Below are positions 1 through 21,000 of a DNA stretch of 64,000 nt, in pieces. Source of the DNA: Glandiceps talaboti (Eukaryota > Hemichordata > Enteropneusta > Spengelidae). Positions within the stretch are counted from its first letter, which is position 1, and the number at the start of each line of letters is the position of its first letter. The notes beneath the pieces were generated by a model. That model saw nothing but the letters and a program-made list of their open reading frames with translations, was not told the origin of the DNA and ran no database searches. The DNA lies in the NCBI RefSeq assembly GCF_964340395.1, contig NC_135560.1, positions 13,168,598 through 13,232,597 on the forward strand. Reading direction: 5' to 3'. Both the position numbers and the translations under genes were made by a program.

Positions 1-730
1 AAGATGCAAAAAATGATTGAGAACAGACTTATTTTTTGTTTTTCTAGAGCAGTGCAGTACGCTGAATTGTAAATGTTAGCTTAGACCATGTCACAGTTTT
101 CATCCTAATTGTAAGTTGAAACATGTGAATTCTAACTACATGAAATCTTCTCTAATATTACTTTTGTACTAAGTATATCATTTTCTCCACATCTACACCT
201 GGTGTCTTTTTTGGACAAAGCTGTTGAAATTCCAGTCAGTAACATAAACTGCGTTTTCATGTAGATCAGCATCTCCCCCGGGACAGATCTAGAGTTCAAA
301 CAAGTGTGAATCGGACACGCGCTATGTAAACGTATGTAAGGTGAAGGATGCTGTCTCACCAGTAATAGTAATGTGCATCGTCACAGTCGATTTAATTGCA
401 ACCCTTTTTACATCATAGCAGTCTTAATTACACTATCGATCATCTTTATCATGACATCTTATTTATAGCCCTCTGTATTGATTCTGACAGTCATGACATA
501 TATGCAAAAGGACAAGGTCGCCGATGAATGGTTGGCGTGATCATTTTGCGAAATAATGTCGCAAAATTTAACCAGGTGAATGTGAATATAATTCCTCTAA
601 ATTCATATATTAAATGAACTGATGGAATTTCGTTATATTTGAGCTTCAAAACAACCTTAGAGGCCTGGTATCAGGTTCTTTTCACGATGTAGTACTCTTA
701 ATTGTTTATAATTAAGTACGTTTATGCATT
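1..730. other. Window edge; likely 3' flank of the methyltransferase-like gene
   Basis: No supported coding sequence. The stretch lies just downstream of the minus-strand methyltransferase stop codon, so part of it is probably that gene's 3' UTR. A 75-codon minus-strand reading frame at 132-359 has no recognisable motif. I see no repeat or RNA gene here. Confidence 0.4.
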
Positions 731-1864
731 TTATACCTCATCTTGTGGCTTTGATGTGACATAATGGTTACGTTCACTTATATTATCAAATGACATCAAA
801 GTGTTTTCTATCACAGAGTTGTGTGGCTTTGAAGCCATCATTGCAGTAAGTTGAGAACTCGTGTTTGCAACTTCTCGGTCAACAAAACCAATTTCTCGAA
901 GAAGCTCACCCAGTTCATGAGTAGAGCGGTGACGACACCGTTCAGGTGAGGAAAGTAACAGAAGTAGATCCATCAAGGAAGCTGACTGTGGTCCGCACTT
1001 TTTGTCGTCATAGAAACAGTCAAGGATGAGAACGGCGCCACCAGGTGTTAAGGCATCGAAAACTCGACGCAAAAGTTCTTCCGTCTGTTGATCAGATAAC
1101 TTGGGAAAGATGTCAGCCAACACATATAATTGCACTTCTGGAAGATATCCCTTGAAGAAATTCCCTGCTTTAAAGTTGACCATGGGTGTGTAAGGATCGT
1201 AGGGCGTAAACTGAGATACAATTTCTACAACGGAAGGTATATCATACACCACTATATTCATTTCTGAATACGCAGCTGCAATGGCATATGCTAGGGCACC
1301 TGTACCTCCACCGAGATTGCATCCACTCTTGTAAGGTGACAAGTCAAACGAACTTGTTGCTGCTTCCCGGTAAAATACCGTCAGTTTTGCGTGCATAGCT
1401 CCCACCAGCATCAGACGTTTATCACTGTCCTTCGAAGCGCTTTTGGAAAATGCACTCGACACTCGTTCAGTTTGTGGCGCGCCCTCACGGACAGCAGATG
1501 TAAGGTGAGCAGTTAGTCCGTAAAGGTATTTGTCAGCAACGAGTACACAAGGTCTGAGTGACAGGGGACTTGTTGACGTCAAATAATTGTTTGCTAATGA
1601 CGTATTTGTAAACAGGTCACTGATTCTATCGGCTGACTTCCCGCTGTCGACAGTTGTTCGGCTAAGTACTCCGAGTGACACCAAAGCACACAATAAACGT
1701 TCAGTTGCATCTTCCGGCGCACCAATTGTAAGGGCTAGATCACTCATTGTTTTTGATGTGTTTTCCAATTCATCAAACACGCGTAATCTACACCCTGCCA
1801 TCAGACTTTGGGCTTGCAGGTAACCATGTAAATAACCCCACAAATCTTGGACTGACTGTGCCAT
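731..1864 (-). CDS. ASMT/HIOMT-like O-methyltransferase, intronless
   Basis: A 377-codon minus-strand frame resembling acetylserotonin O-methyltransferase and related class I SAM-dependent small-molecule methyltransferases. The N-terminus has the helical dimerisation/winged-helix arrangement of the family (residues ~1-100, with a MSDLALTIGAPEDATERLL helix-turn-helix stretch). SAM motif I is NLGGGTG near residues 183-189, followed by the acidic end of motif II (VVYDIP, ~206-210), then LPEVQLYVLADIF and LTPGGAVLILD. I chose the ATG at 1862-1864 because it gives the usual family length (human ASMT is about 345 aa). The frame stays open to ATGs at 1909 and 2020, and a pyrimidine-rich stretch ending in AG just upstream of 1864 could be a splice acceptor for a non-coding 5' exon. 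The catalytic His-Asp of ASMT (in ARVLHDW) is Pro-Lys here (ADIFPKL), so the substrate and even the activity are uncertain. An intronless gene among intron-rich neighbours suggests retroposition or a tandemly expanded family. Confidence 0.8.
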   Translation of the reverse strand: MAQSVQDLWGYLHGYLQAQSLMAGCRLRVFDELENTSKTMSDLALTIGAPEDATERLLCALVSLGVLSRTTVDSGKSADRISDLFTNTSLANNYLTSTSPLSLRPCVLVADKYLYGLTAHLTSAVREGAPQTERVSSAFSKSASKDSDKRLMLVGAMHAKLTVFYREAATSSFDLSPYKSGCNLGGGTGALAYAIAAAYSEMNIVVYDIPSVVEIVSQFTPYDPYTPMVNFKAGNFFKGYLPEVQLYVLADIFPKLSDQQTEELLRRVFDALTPGGAVLILDCFYDDKKCGPQSASLMDLLLLLSSPERCRHRSTHELGELLREIGFVDREVANTSSQLTAMMASKPHNSVIENTLMSFDNISERNHYVTSKPQDEV

Positions 1865-4302
1865 ATCTTTTGTAATCAAAGGCCTTTCAGAAACAGAGAG
1901 AAAAGACATAACGGTTAAACACTTAAACCTGTAGGCAAGTTTGTATAAAATTCTCTGTGAATGTGGGTGGGGTCTTTGAAAAAAGGTCAGACACTTATAG
2001 TAGTTTAGAGACGCACCCATACATCATGTATATATATTGTGAAATGAAGTTTATAGTAGGCGCTGGTACCGTGGAAGCCTACGGTATCACCGATACGTAC
2101 TTCCTAGGTCACGTTAGGGCAAATACAGACGATCTTACCTGCGTTGGTTAGAACCTTCAAACTGTTTTAATCCAAACTTGTCCTCATTTTGTAGTAAATC
2201 TGGCGATTTCCAACACTGACACAGTAAAGAAGACCACAACTTCACGTAAACAACCGTTGTAAATATTTACTTGTCAAGTAAGCTTCTAGACATTTCAGTC
2301 ATGTCGATATTCGTGGTCGCTGTCGAGTAGTCATGCGCAGCTCACTTTCACCTCGCTCAACCGGTCGCGACGACTGTTCTGTCTTGCACATATCGTGAAG
2401 CTTTTATTTTGAATACCTTATTTGCACCACACCCATGCCAACCCGCACTTCTTGGCGTGAAGGTATTTCGTACATACTGGCGGTAAACACTTGTATTGCG
2501 AAAACTATAACTCTGGACTTGGAGAGGCAGTGATCAAGTGGGCTGCAATGTTAAAAATACGCAATGAATGCAAGTCTTAAAGTTAAAGTAGCGGACAATC
2601 CTTGTCGGGTACTATGCGTTTACTTAAGCTATTGAGATACCATTGTATAATTGTATCGTAGCATTCTATCAGACGACAAACAAGGTATGTATTTACCACA
2701 CAGATTTCACTATGCTATAGCTACAAAACGGGACAGTCAAATTGTCTCGTTAACTCCTTGCATTGGCAAAGAGAAAATTAAATGACGGGCTAGAATACCT
2801 GAAGACACAAGCCATTGCTTCTTGTAATACTATATAGACCCTATAGTTTTTTTCCATTAATAATGGCATTTATACGCATTTTCCACTACTTGAGCATTGT
2901 AGCACAGAAGATTACGGGCCGATATACAGTTCGAACAAAAACACGACCATGTTCACCCAATCTGGGAGGTGTCTTGTTGGACGAAGCTACGTTACAGATA
3001 TAGGAAAATAACAATAAAGGTTATGCCATTTATGGTCGATTGGTAAAACTTTTTGAGACGCCGATACCTTTCTCGGCGGAAGGACGCGTCCGATGGCCGA
3101 TTTATACGTCCTCTCATACCAGCTATAAAATCACGTACACTCGCGCTTGTGAATATTCTCCGGGCAATAAAAGTATTTTAGGCTATCATCTCTAAGATGT
3201 GCCAGAGGCGACATGTCCCTTCAACCGAAGTCATTCCAGTTTTTGAATATACTTTTGAAGTTCGTGTGCAAAAACAAAAATCTATCCATTCTCCAAATTC
3301 CTTGCAATAGTGAAACACCACTTTGTTCAATATGTGGAAATGCGGGCTACGTACCTAGGTAAAATAAAGTCTAAGAAATGTTTCTTTACACACATAACAT
3401 TCCTCAGATTCATATGGACTAATTAATGAATTATAAACTCAAACAATCAGAATAACCATATTAATGTTATACATAATGTTGTTATTTAAATCAATCCACT
3501 TCAAGGCAAAGCCACCTCATGCTGCCTAAAATCATTTTTCGATGCCCTGGCTTGTGGGGATGCAAGGATGCAAGGGTATCTATTCGCCATGTTGAAACTT
3601 TTTGCCTGGAGCATAACTGGTGCATTCTCGCAAACCAGGGCTGTTATTTCTTCTGCAACAGTTCAAAATGAAGGTGCGTCTTGGACGGTGCCATAAAAGA
3701 GGTTATTGTTTACGACAATGAACTAGTGATTTGTATGTTGCATTTCTTGAGACATCCAAGGAAATCGCTGGAATTTCGCTGCTAGGTTTTTTAAAAGATA
3801 TAGTCACAACCATAAATTTAAAGTTGTTTATGTTGGTCGGTTGATGGGTGCGTGGGTAGGTAAGTATAGGTAGGTACAAGTGCTTGCAACTTCTAAAGAT
3901 GTCTCGTCAGATACCTATTTTGAGAAAATATTCATGGTATAGCAATTTGTGAAATATTATGCAAATTTTGTTCATTTACGTGCTTTCATGCATAACAACA
4001 TTTTGATGGATTGAAATAAAGAAATAATAATATGATAATAACAAGTAAATTGTAAAATATTGTTGATATGGAACTATTGACATGTATATCTTAGTCTGTA
4101 AAACCTTCAACCTGACTGACCTCAGTACGACCCTACAGGATTCACTTTATGTATCAACATGCAATGACTCATTTTGTCCAAGGGCACTTAGTATACGCAT
4201 AGCATACTGCCTGTCAATACCGTTTACGTATCTTGTTGGACTTTAGTCTGTGCATTCATTCTGAGTGGCATTTTAGTCAGTCAGACATAGCAAGCTATAG
4301 AT
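1865..4302. other. Divergent intergenic region between methyltransferase-like gene and convertase
   Basis: No coding sequence supported. It carries the 5' flanks of two divergent genes. A TATAAAA word lies near 3124, but no transcript start can be placed. A degraded copy of a small terminal-inverted-repeat element lies at ~3628-3716. Confidence 0.4.
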
Positions 4303-14462
<10,160 letters not shown>

Positions 14463-14581
14463 TAAGGACAAGCGAAATATTGACTTCGAAATGTGGTGAG
14501 AGGATGTTCCCGAAGAAAATCAATGGAACAAAACATACCTTGAAACAGAGTAAAATATATTATAAACAATTGTGTGCAAGT

Positions 14582-14643
14582 AATAAATAAACCCAACGTA
14601 TAAGTCAGGCCATTCCGACGCCAGTGACACAGAGATGAATAAA
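14582..14643 (+). promoter_or_regulatory. Candidate poly(A) signals of the convertase gene
   Basis: AATAAA occurs at 14582-14587 and again at 14638-14643, 120 and 176 bases after the stop codon and before the TATG microsatellite. Either could direct 3' end formation. No other convincing signal lies between the stop and the DDX49 start at 15072. Confidence 0.55.
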
Positions 14644-14663
14644 CAATATCATTTAACCATCTA

Positions 14664-14787
14664 TGTATGTACTATGTATGTATGTATGTATGTATGTATG
14701 TATGTATACTATGTATGTATGTATGTATGTATGTATGTATTTAATTTGTAAACAAAATTGATGTTACGGTGGGGTTCACAGTTGTTT
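14664..14787 (+). repeat. (TATG)n microsatellite plus 47-bp flank (copy 1)
   Basis: A TATG/GTAT tetranucleotide run followed at 14741-14787 by TTAATTTGTAAACAAAATTG and ATGTTACGGTGGGGTTCACA. The same flank follows the TATG tract at 16303-16622 in the same orientation. Confidence 0.9.
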
Positions 14788-14852
14788 AAAAAAATCGACC
14801 TACCCACCCAATGTGATGGGTTATGTTGCACGTTGAACAACTCTCCCCCCAC

Positions 14853-14856
<4 letters not shown>

Positions 14857-14936
<80 letters not shown>

Positions 14937-14937
14937 C
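14857..14937 (+). repeat. (AC)n microsatellite
   Basis: About 40 AC units in the convertase-DDX49 intergenic space, 135 bp before the DDX49 ATG. Confidence 0.95.
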
Positions 14938-15071
14938 CAGTATAGTTTTACACTCGGAGAAAAGATAAGAGATTGTGGATTGCTTGGATTGGGGGCGTCC
15001 TATTTTTGCGCCCTCTATTTCGAAAGTAGACTTTAAATAAACGTCAATAAACGTTGACATTTGTTATCAAA

Positions 15072-18000
15072 ATGGCGGAAGTGGACTCAGATCGGGACGA
15101 TCGCGACATGATCGCTAATTTCAGTGATCTAGGATTGAATGATTGGTTAGTTAAACAGTGTAAGGCCATGGGTATAACAAGACCAACTCCTGTACAAATT
15201 AATTGTGTACCACCAATTTTAGAAGGTATGTCAGTACATATTGAGTGTCGGCTATGCTAGCCATGCAGCACGTGTACATTCTCATCATAGCTACATATTT
15301 TAACCACAGTTGTGAATTACACTGTTGTCTTTTCATCGGAGATTTGTGCAGAACTTGTTACACGTACATCCACTTCATTCTTTAAATAGGTACTATATAC
15401 AGATGTGTGTATTTATGTCTCAGAATATCATAAATACATTGAAATGTAATCCGAGACCATTCATTGCCAAGGTTTTGAAACCATGGTAAAAAACCATGGA
15501 GTAATTTACGTATGACTTCTTTTATATTGAGTGCAGAGAGATATTAAAGAACCAAATATTTTATCAAATTAACTCGCATATAGTTCATTCTGTTGTAGAG
15601 ATAACAATCCTACAGGTACAGATCTCAGAAGATCTTTGAATCATTTATATTATTTTGATTTTCATTACGCACACAGGACGTGATTGCATGGGATGTGCCA
15701 AAACTGGAAGTGGTAAAACTGCAGCATTCGCTTTACCTATTTTACAGACATTATGTGAGGATCCCTATGGTATATTCTGTCTTATTCTTACACCTACACG
15801 GTAAGTCGACTTAAAAATAAAAAAAACTATAGTTAGCAAAGTTTTAATTCAGCCTGTAAAGAATTTGATATTATACACATTAATATCAAAGTTTGTATGG
15901 ATATTGTAAACCGTGTTGCCAAGGACCAAGCGTATCCTATCATCCATAAAAGCGTTGCATAGTATTCAACTGAGAGCACAATTTGGTCTTTCAATTTGGT
16001 CATTAATTCTGAAGTAGACTGTAGGATTCATCGCTGCTTCTGTAAATAGGAGTATACACAATGATGAATCTTAGTTACAGTCAATTTCTGAAGACGATTG
16101 ACAACAAAACTTGATCATGGTAGCCATATGGATGAAAAGTTGGCATTTCTTTTGAATTAATAATTAATGAAAACAACTGTGCTGTGTTTTTTCTACTTGA
16201 TAAACAACAGCAATGTGAAACAACACGTACAGACCATGTCCATGTTTGTATTTCATTAATTGCGACGAAACACTATAAAAAAGTGTCATTAAATGTATGT
16301 AATTGTATGTATACATGTGTGTGTATGTATGTATGTATGTATGTATGTATGTATGTATGTATGTATGTATGTATGTATGTATGTGTGTGTGTGTGTGTGC
16401 GTGTGTGTGTGTATGTATGTATGTATGTATGTGTGTGTGTGTGTGTGTGCGTGTGTGCGTGTGTGCGTGCGTGTGTGCGTGCGTGCGTGAATGTATGTAT
16501 GTATGTATGTATGTATGTGTGTATGTATGTATGTATGTATGTATGTATGTATGTATGTACATGTACGTACGTATCTATTTAATTTGTAAACAAAATTGAT
16601 GTTATGGTGGGGTTCACAGTTTCACTTATAAAATCCTAGCAGACAAGGAATTCTGGAAAAGATTGAAAGTAAATTCGTGATATACTTATTACAATGTAAG
16701 TTATAGTGATTACCGACCATAGTACATTTTACCTGTGAACATGCAGTGAATTGTGTAAGCTGTAACATACAAATGTTTTAAATCTCTTCCGTCTTTGATC
16801 TACCAACAGAGAGCTTGCCATTCAGATTGCTGAACAATTCAGAGTTTTAGGAAAACCCATTGGATTGAAAGATGCTGTTGTTATTGGTGGTAGGGGTAAG
16901 TACAGTGAAATTCTTGGCATGTCTTGTTGGCAGGATTACATGTATTGCATATCTTATCACTCAGACTGATCACAAAGTTACAATCTGTTAGGCCAATGTA
17001 TGAGAGATGCCATCTGATCTTGGCCCACTTTTCATACCACGCCAATATTCTTTGCTGTATTTCAATAAAATGTTACGCAGTATGTCATATTCCAGTTATT
17101 GTAAAGACAAAAGATTGAACAGTTTGGCCACTAGGGGTGCTAATCAACAACAGATTTTGGCTAGAATTATGGGCCAGAATCATTAAGTACTGTGGTGTAC
17201 TTAATCATGTAGTACGACTTTGGATATGCACTTTAGGGGTTGCTGAATAAAGCTCCAGCGAATGAGTACCTCTGTCTAGGCCCATCTACCGCCCTCAGTG
17301 GCAACGTTCGGTCACCTTTACAGTAAGCAGAATAACCCAAGGGGTATAGCAGCTAGACTATGGTGTACTGTACTTTGAAATTCATTTGAAAACATGACAC
17401 ATGTACTTGACTTATTACAGATATTGTACGGCAGTCTATGGATTTATCAAACAAGCCACATGTTGTCATAGCAACACCTGGGCGATTAGCAGATCTTATC
17501 AGTTCTTCTGATACCTTCAGTCTTCGAAAGATCAAGTTTCTGGTGAGTTATCAGAAGATATATAACTGTAACAAAAGTTTGTTTTCTAGATGTTGGTTTA
17601 ACTGACATTTTTTGTGGGAAATCAATTCCTTGATCCATGCCATCTCTGTGTCAGAATATTTATATTGTAAAAATAAAATGATTCAAAGATATTGACATTT
17701 GTTGAGATTTTGGTCACTTTTAAATATTCCAAAAGACGATATTGATTAGAGTGGCATTAGATTTTGTGTAAATGTGTCTTCGTGTAGACTAACCCCTTCA
17801 TTACTTAATATTTAGTGCTCAAGTTTCTTCCCTATCATCAACCTCCAGGTTTATATACTAGGAAGAAATCTGGTAAAACTTGCATAGATTTCTTACTTTT
17901 ATAGTGGCAGTTGATAGGGAGAGATACATGTGTGGTAAAATTTGCATAGATTTCTATACTTCTGTGCTGGGAGTTGATAGGGAGAAATCTGATAAAATTT

Positions 18001-21000
18001 GCATAGGTTTTGATACTTTGATAGTGGTAGTTGATAGGGAGAGACACATGTATGGTAAAACTTGGAAAGATATCTGTTTTGTTCGGGGAAGTAAAAAATT
18101 ATGTAAAATCTACATACGTTCCTCACCAATATTATGGTATAATATCTAGGAAACTATGCCACTTTTGATGTATTTCCCTATTTCTGTTACTGTGGTTCCC
18201 AATCCTCAGTAAAAAAAACGCTGTCTATACTTTGTACTATAATTTTGGTGAGTGTCTCAGGTAGACTTTACCAACTCATCATCGTCCTCACTAAAGTCAC
18301 TGCTCGAGTACCAAATAATTTATCACTACATTTTCCTTTATTATCCGAATACTCTCAGGTACTTGATGAAGCTGATAGACTTCTTGAAGACTCTTTTGCA
18401 AAAGATCTTGGAACCATATTTGATGCCATACCCGAAAAAAGACAGACACTGTTATTTAGTGCTACTCTTACAGATACCTTGGAAAGATTGAAAACAATGG
18501 CACTGAACAAACCATTTATTTGGCAAGCCAAAGCAGAGTAAGTCATCAAACTGATTAAAAAATCTGATGTAGTGAACTTGGCGTGATTTCTTCATTTACC
18601 TCAGTTTCCTACATTTGTTTTTCTTCCGTGAGTTATCACCTTGTTCCTACATTTAACACAGTACCATAGGAGTTCACGTTCAAATCGCCATCATTCCCTA
18701 AACAGCAATACACAATATATGTATCACCATGAAAGTATCACCCAACGCTAGAACCTTTGATCCATTCCCAGTTGTCCTTACTGTGGGTGATACTTGGTAT
18801 GGTATGGTATCAAAACAGACCTTCTAAATAATATCAACATCAATAGCATGAAGTTTATCATACATCAGTTGACTTCACTTTGCTGCTAGTATCGCAACCA
18901 AATGTTTTTTGTAAATTTATTCGTCACATATTTTGTCTTCATAGAATTGCAACAGTTGAACAATTAGATCAACGGTATGTGTTAATGCCGGCCAGAGTTA
19001 AAGATGTGTATTTGGTACAGGTTCTACGAACTATTACTGAAGACAAAGACAATTTCTCTGTTCTGATATTTACAAATACATGCAAGTAAGTACAGTTTGT
19101 TCCATATCTTCTATTATCGATCTCATTCCTAGGAAGCAAACTATTTCAGTATTTGTGGCCAATTTTATCACTTTTATCACACTTCTGTTTAATGTGGAAT
19201 TCTTGCAATACACAATAGGTATCTGCTACACCATGGATGTCTAAAAATAACAGAATAAAAGAAGTTCTGTATGTAGAACCCTGGGGTTTTATCAAGTACA
19301 GTATCTGATTTCTTGACATTGCAGTCTAGATTTTAATACCCCTATACAAATGTACTTCGCAAATCTTATTACAATGTTTTTGCTAAGGTTTAGGAACCCT
19401 GGTAAAAGAAAGGGGTAATTATGGTAAAACTGGCATAGTTTCCAATGCATTGTGCCAGAATTTGGGTGGGGAACCCCGGTATAATGACTGGAGAAGTCCG
19501 GTAGATTTTGGCTACTTACTGCCTTTTACAAAGACACTGATAGGAAACCCTAGTAAAATGACTGGGGAACTCTTGGTAGATTTTACCTACTTACTGCCCA
19601 TAACAAAAACACTGTATTACTCCTCATGATATTAGTGGCATTGATGTAGATACCTCTCCAGATAAGTAATCAGATTATGTAGCAAAAATAAATCAAACAA
19701 TAATTATAGCACTTGAATCTAAAATGTGATTTTGGTTGTTAATTTTATCTTGTAGGAATTGCCAAGCTTTAAATGTTATGTTGAGAGATTTAGGGTTTAA
19801 ATGTACAGCACTTCATTCCATGATACCTCAGGTAAGTACAACTTTTATGGTTGAAAACAAACCTCAAATATTTGCTGAGATTTTACTTTCTCTGATGAAT
19901 GAAAACAATATTTTTTGAAGTATTGGTTTTAAAAAGTGGAGACAATGCAAAGCCTTTATGCATTGTCATTATTTCCTACATTCGTATGTCAAAGTAGAGT
20001 CAATTGTGATAGTGTCCGTTAGTTTTCAAAATTAGTTTTCAGATTTTACCTGCTGTGAGATTAATAATTCAGTCACAATATAGAATTGGAAATAGACCAG
20101 ACATAGATATGGAGAATAATTGTCAAATTTTTTTCAGAAAATTAATTTTTAAATATGGAATTGAAATATCCAGTAACAGTATAGAATTGTAAATGTATTT
20201 TTTGGAAGCGACTGATACATATTTCAAATATTGTTTGTTTGTTTTTTTTATCTAGAGAGAACGAATGTCTGCCCTCTCCAAATTCAAGTCAACCATAGTT
20301 CCAATTTTAATAGCTACCGATGTTGCTAGTAGAGGATTAGACATACCAACTGTAGAACTTGTCATTAACCATAATGTACCATCATCACCTAAAGATTATA
20401 TACATCGTGTTGGTCGTACGGCAAGAGCAGGTGGGCTAAGACAATTACATATTATTTCTCAACATTTTTCATTGTTCAGCCATGGAAAATTTAAGTAAAT
20501 TCACATATGCCATGTCCTTGCTTGTAACTCATTAATGAAGTAAAGTGTTTGATATTGTATGTAAATAACAAACTTTTTACACAATCATTAATCTTGTGCC
20601 ATTTATTGAGTTACAAAGCACAGACTTTATCAATGTTGTTTCACATTGATTTTTGAAGTAGGAAACCATGATAAAATTGTTTTATAAATTAAAAATCCAA
20701 AATAAATACCCAAACCTCATCTATATGTCCATTTTAACAACAGAACAGAGGAATCTAGTGTACTAAGGCCTTAAAAAAAATAATTGTTTGGTTCCGATAA
20801 CCCAACCTAACCTAGTTTTTCGCTGCTGACTCTAACTTTATTTTAGGTAATTTGAAAAAAATATTGAAAAATCTAAAAAAATTTGCAAAGTCATGAGAAA
20901 AATAGTGAGATTTTATGTGATCAAAATATCATGGCTGAATACAGTGCAGCACACAATGTCGTCTGCAAACACATCGATGAGAAATCTTTGTTGATCTATA

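Noticed and set aside
1865-2020. N-terminal extension of the methyltransferase-like protein to the ATG at 2020
   Set aside because: The extra 52 residues have no counterpart in the family, and a pyrimidine tract with AG just before the chosen start suggests they are non-coding or intronic.
3118-3132. TATA-box promoter of a small gene
   Set aside because: CTATAAAATC is present, but no coding frame or transcript evidence follows within a reasonable distance.
16164-16582. 132-codon frames on both strands rich in Tyr/Val/Cys/Met or Thr/His/Ile
   Set aside because: They are translations of the TATG/GT microsatellite; simple repeats without stops in several frames.
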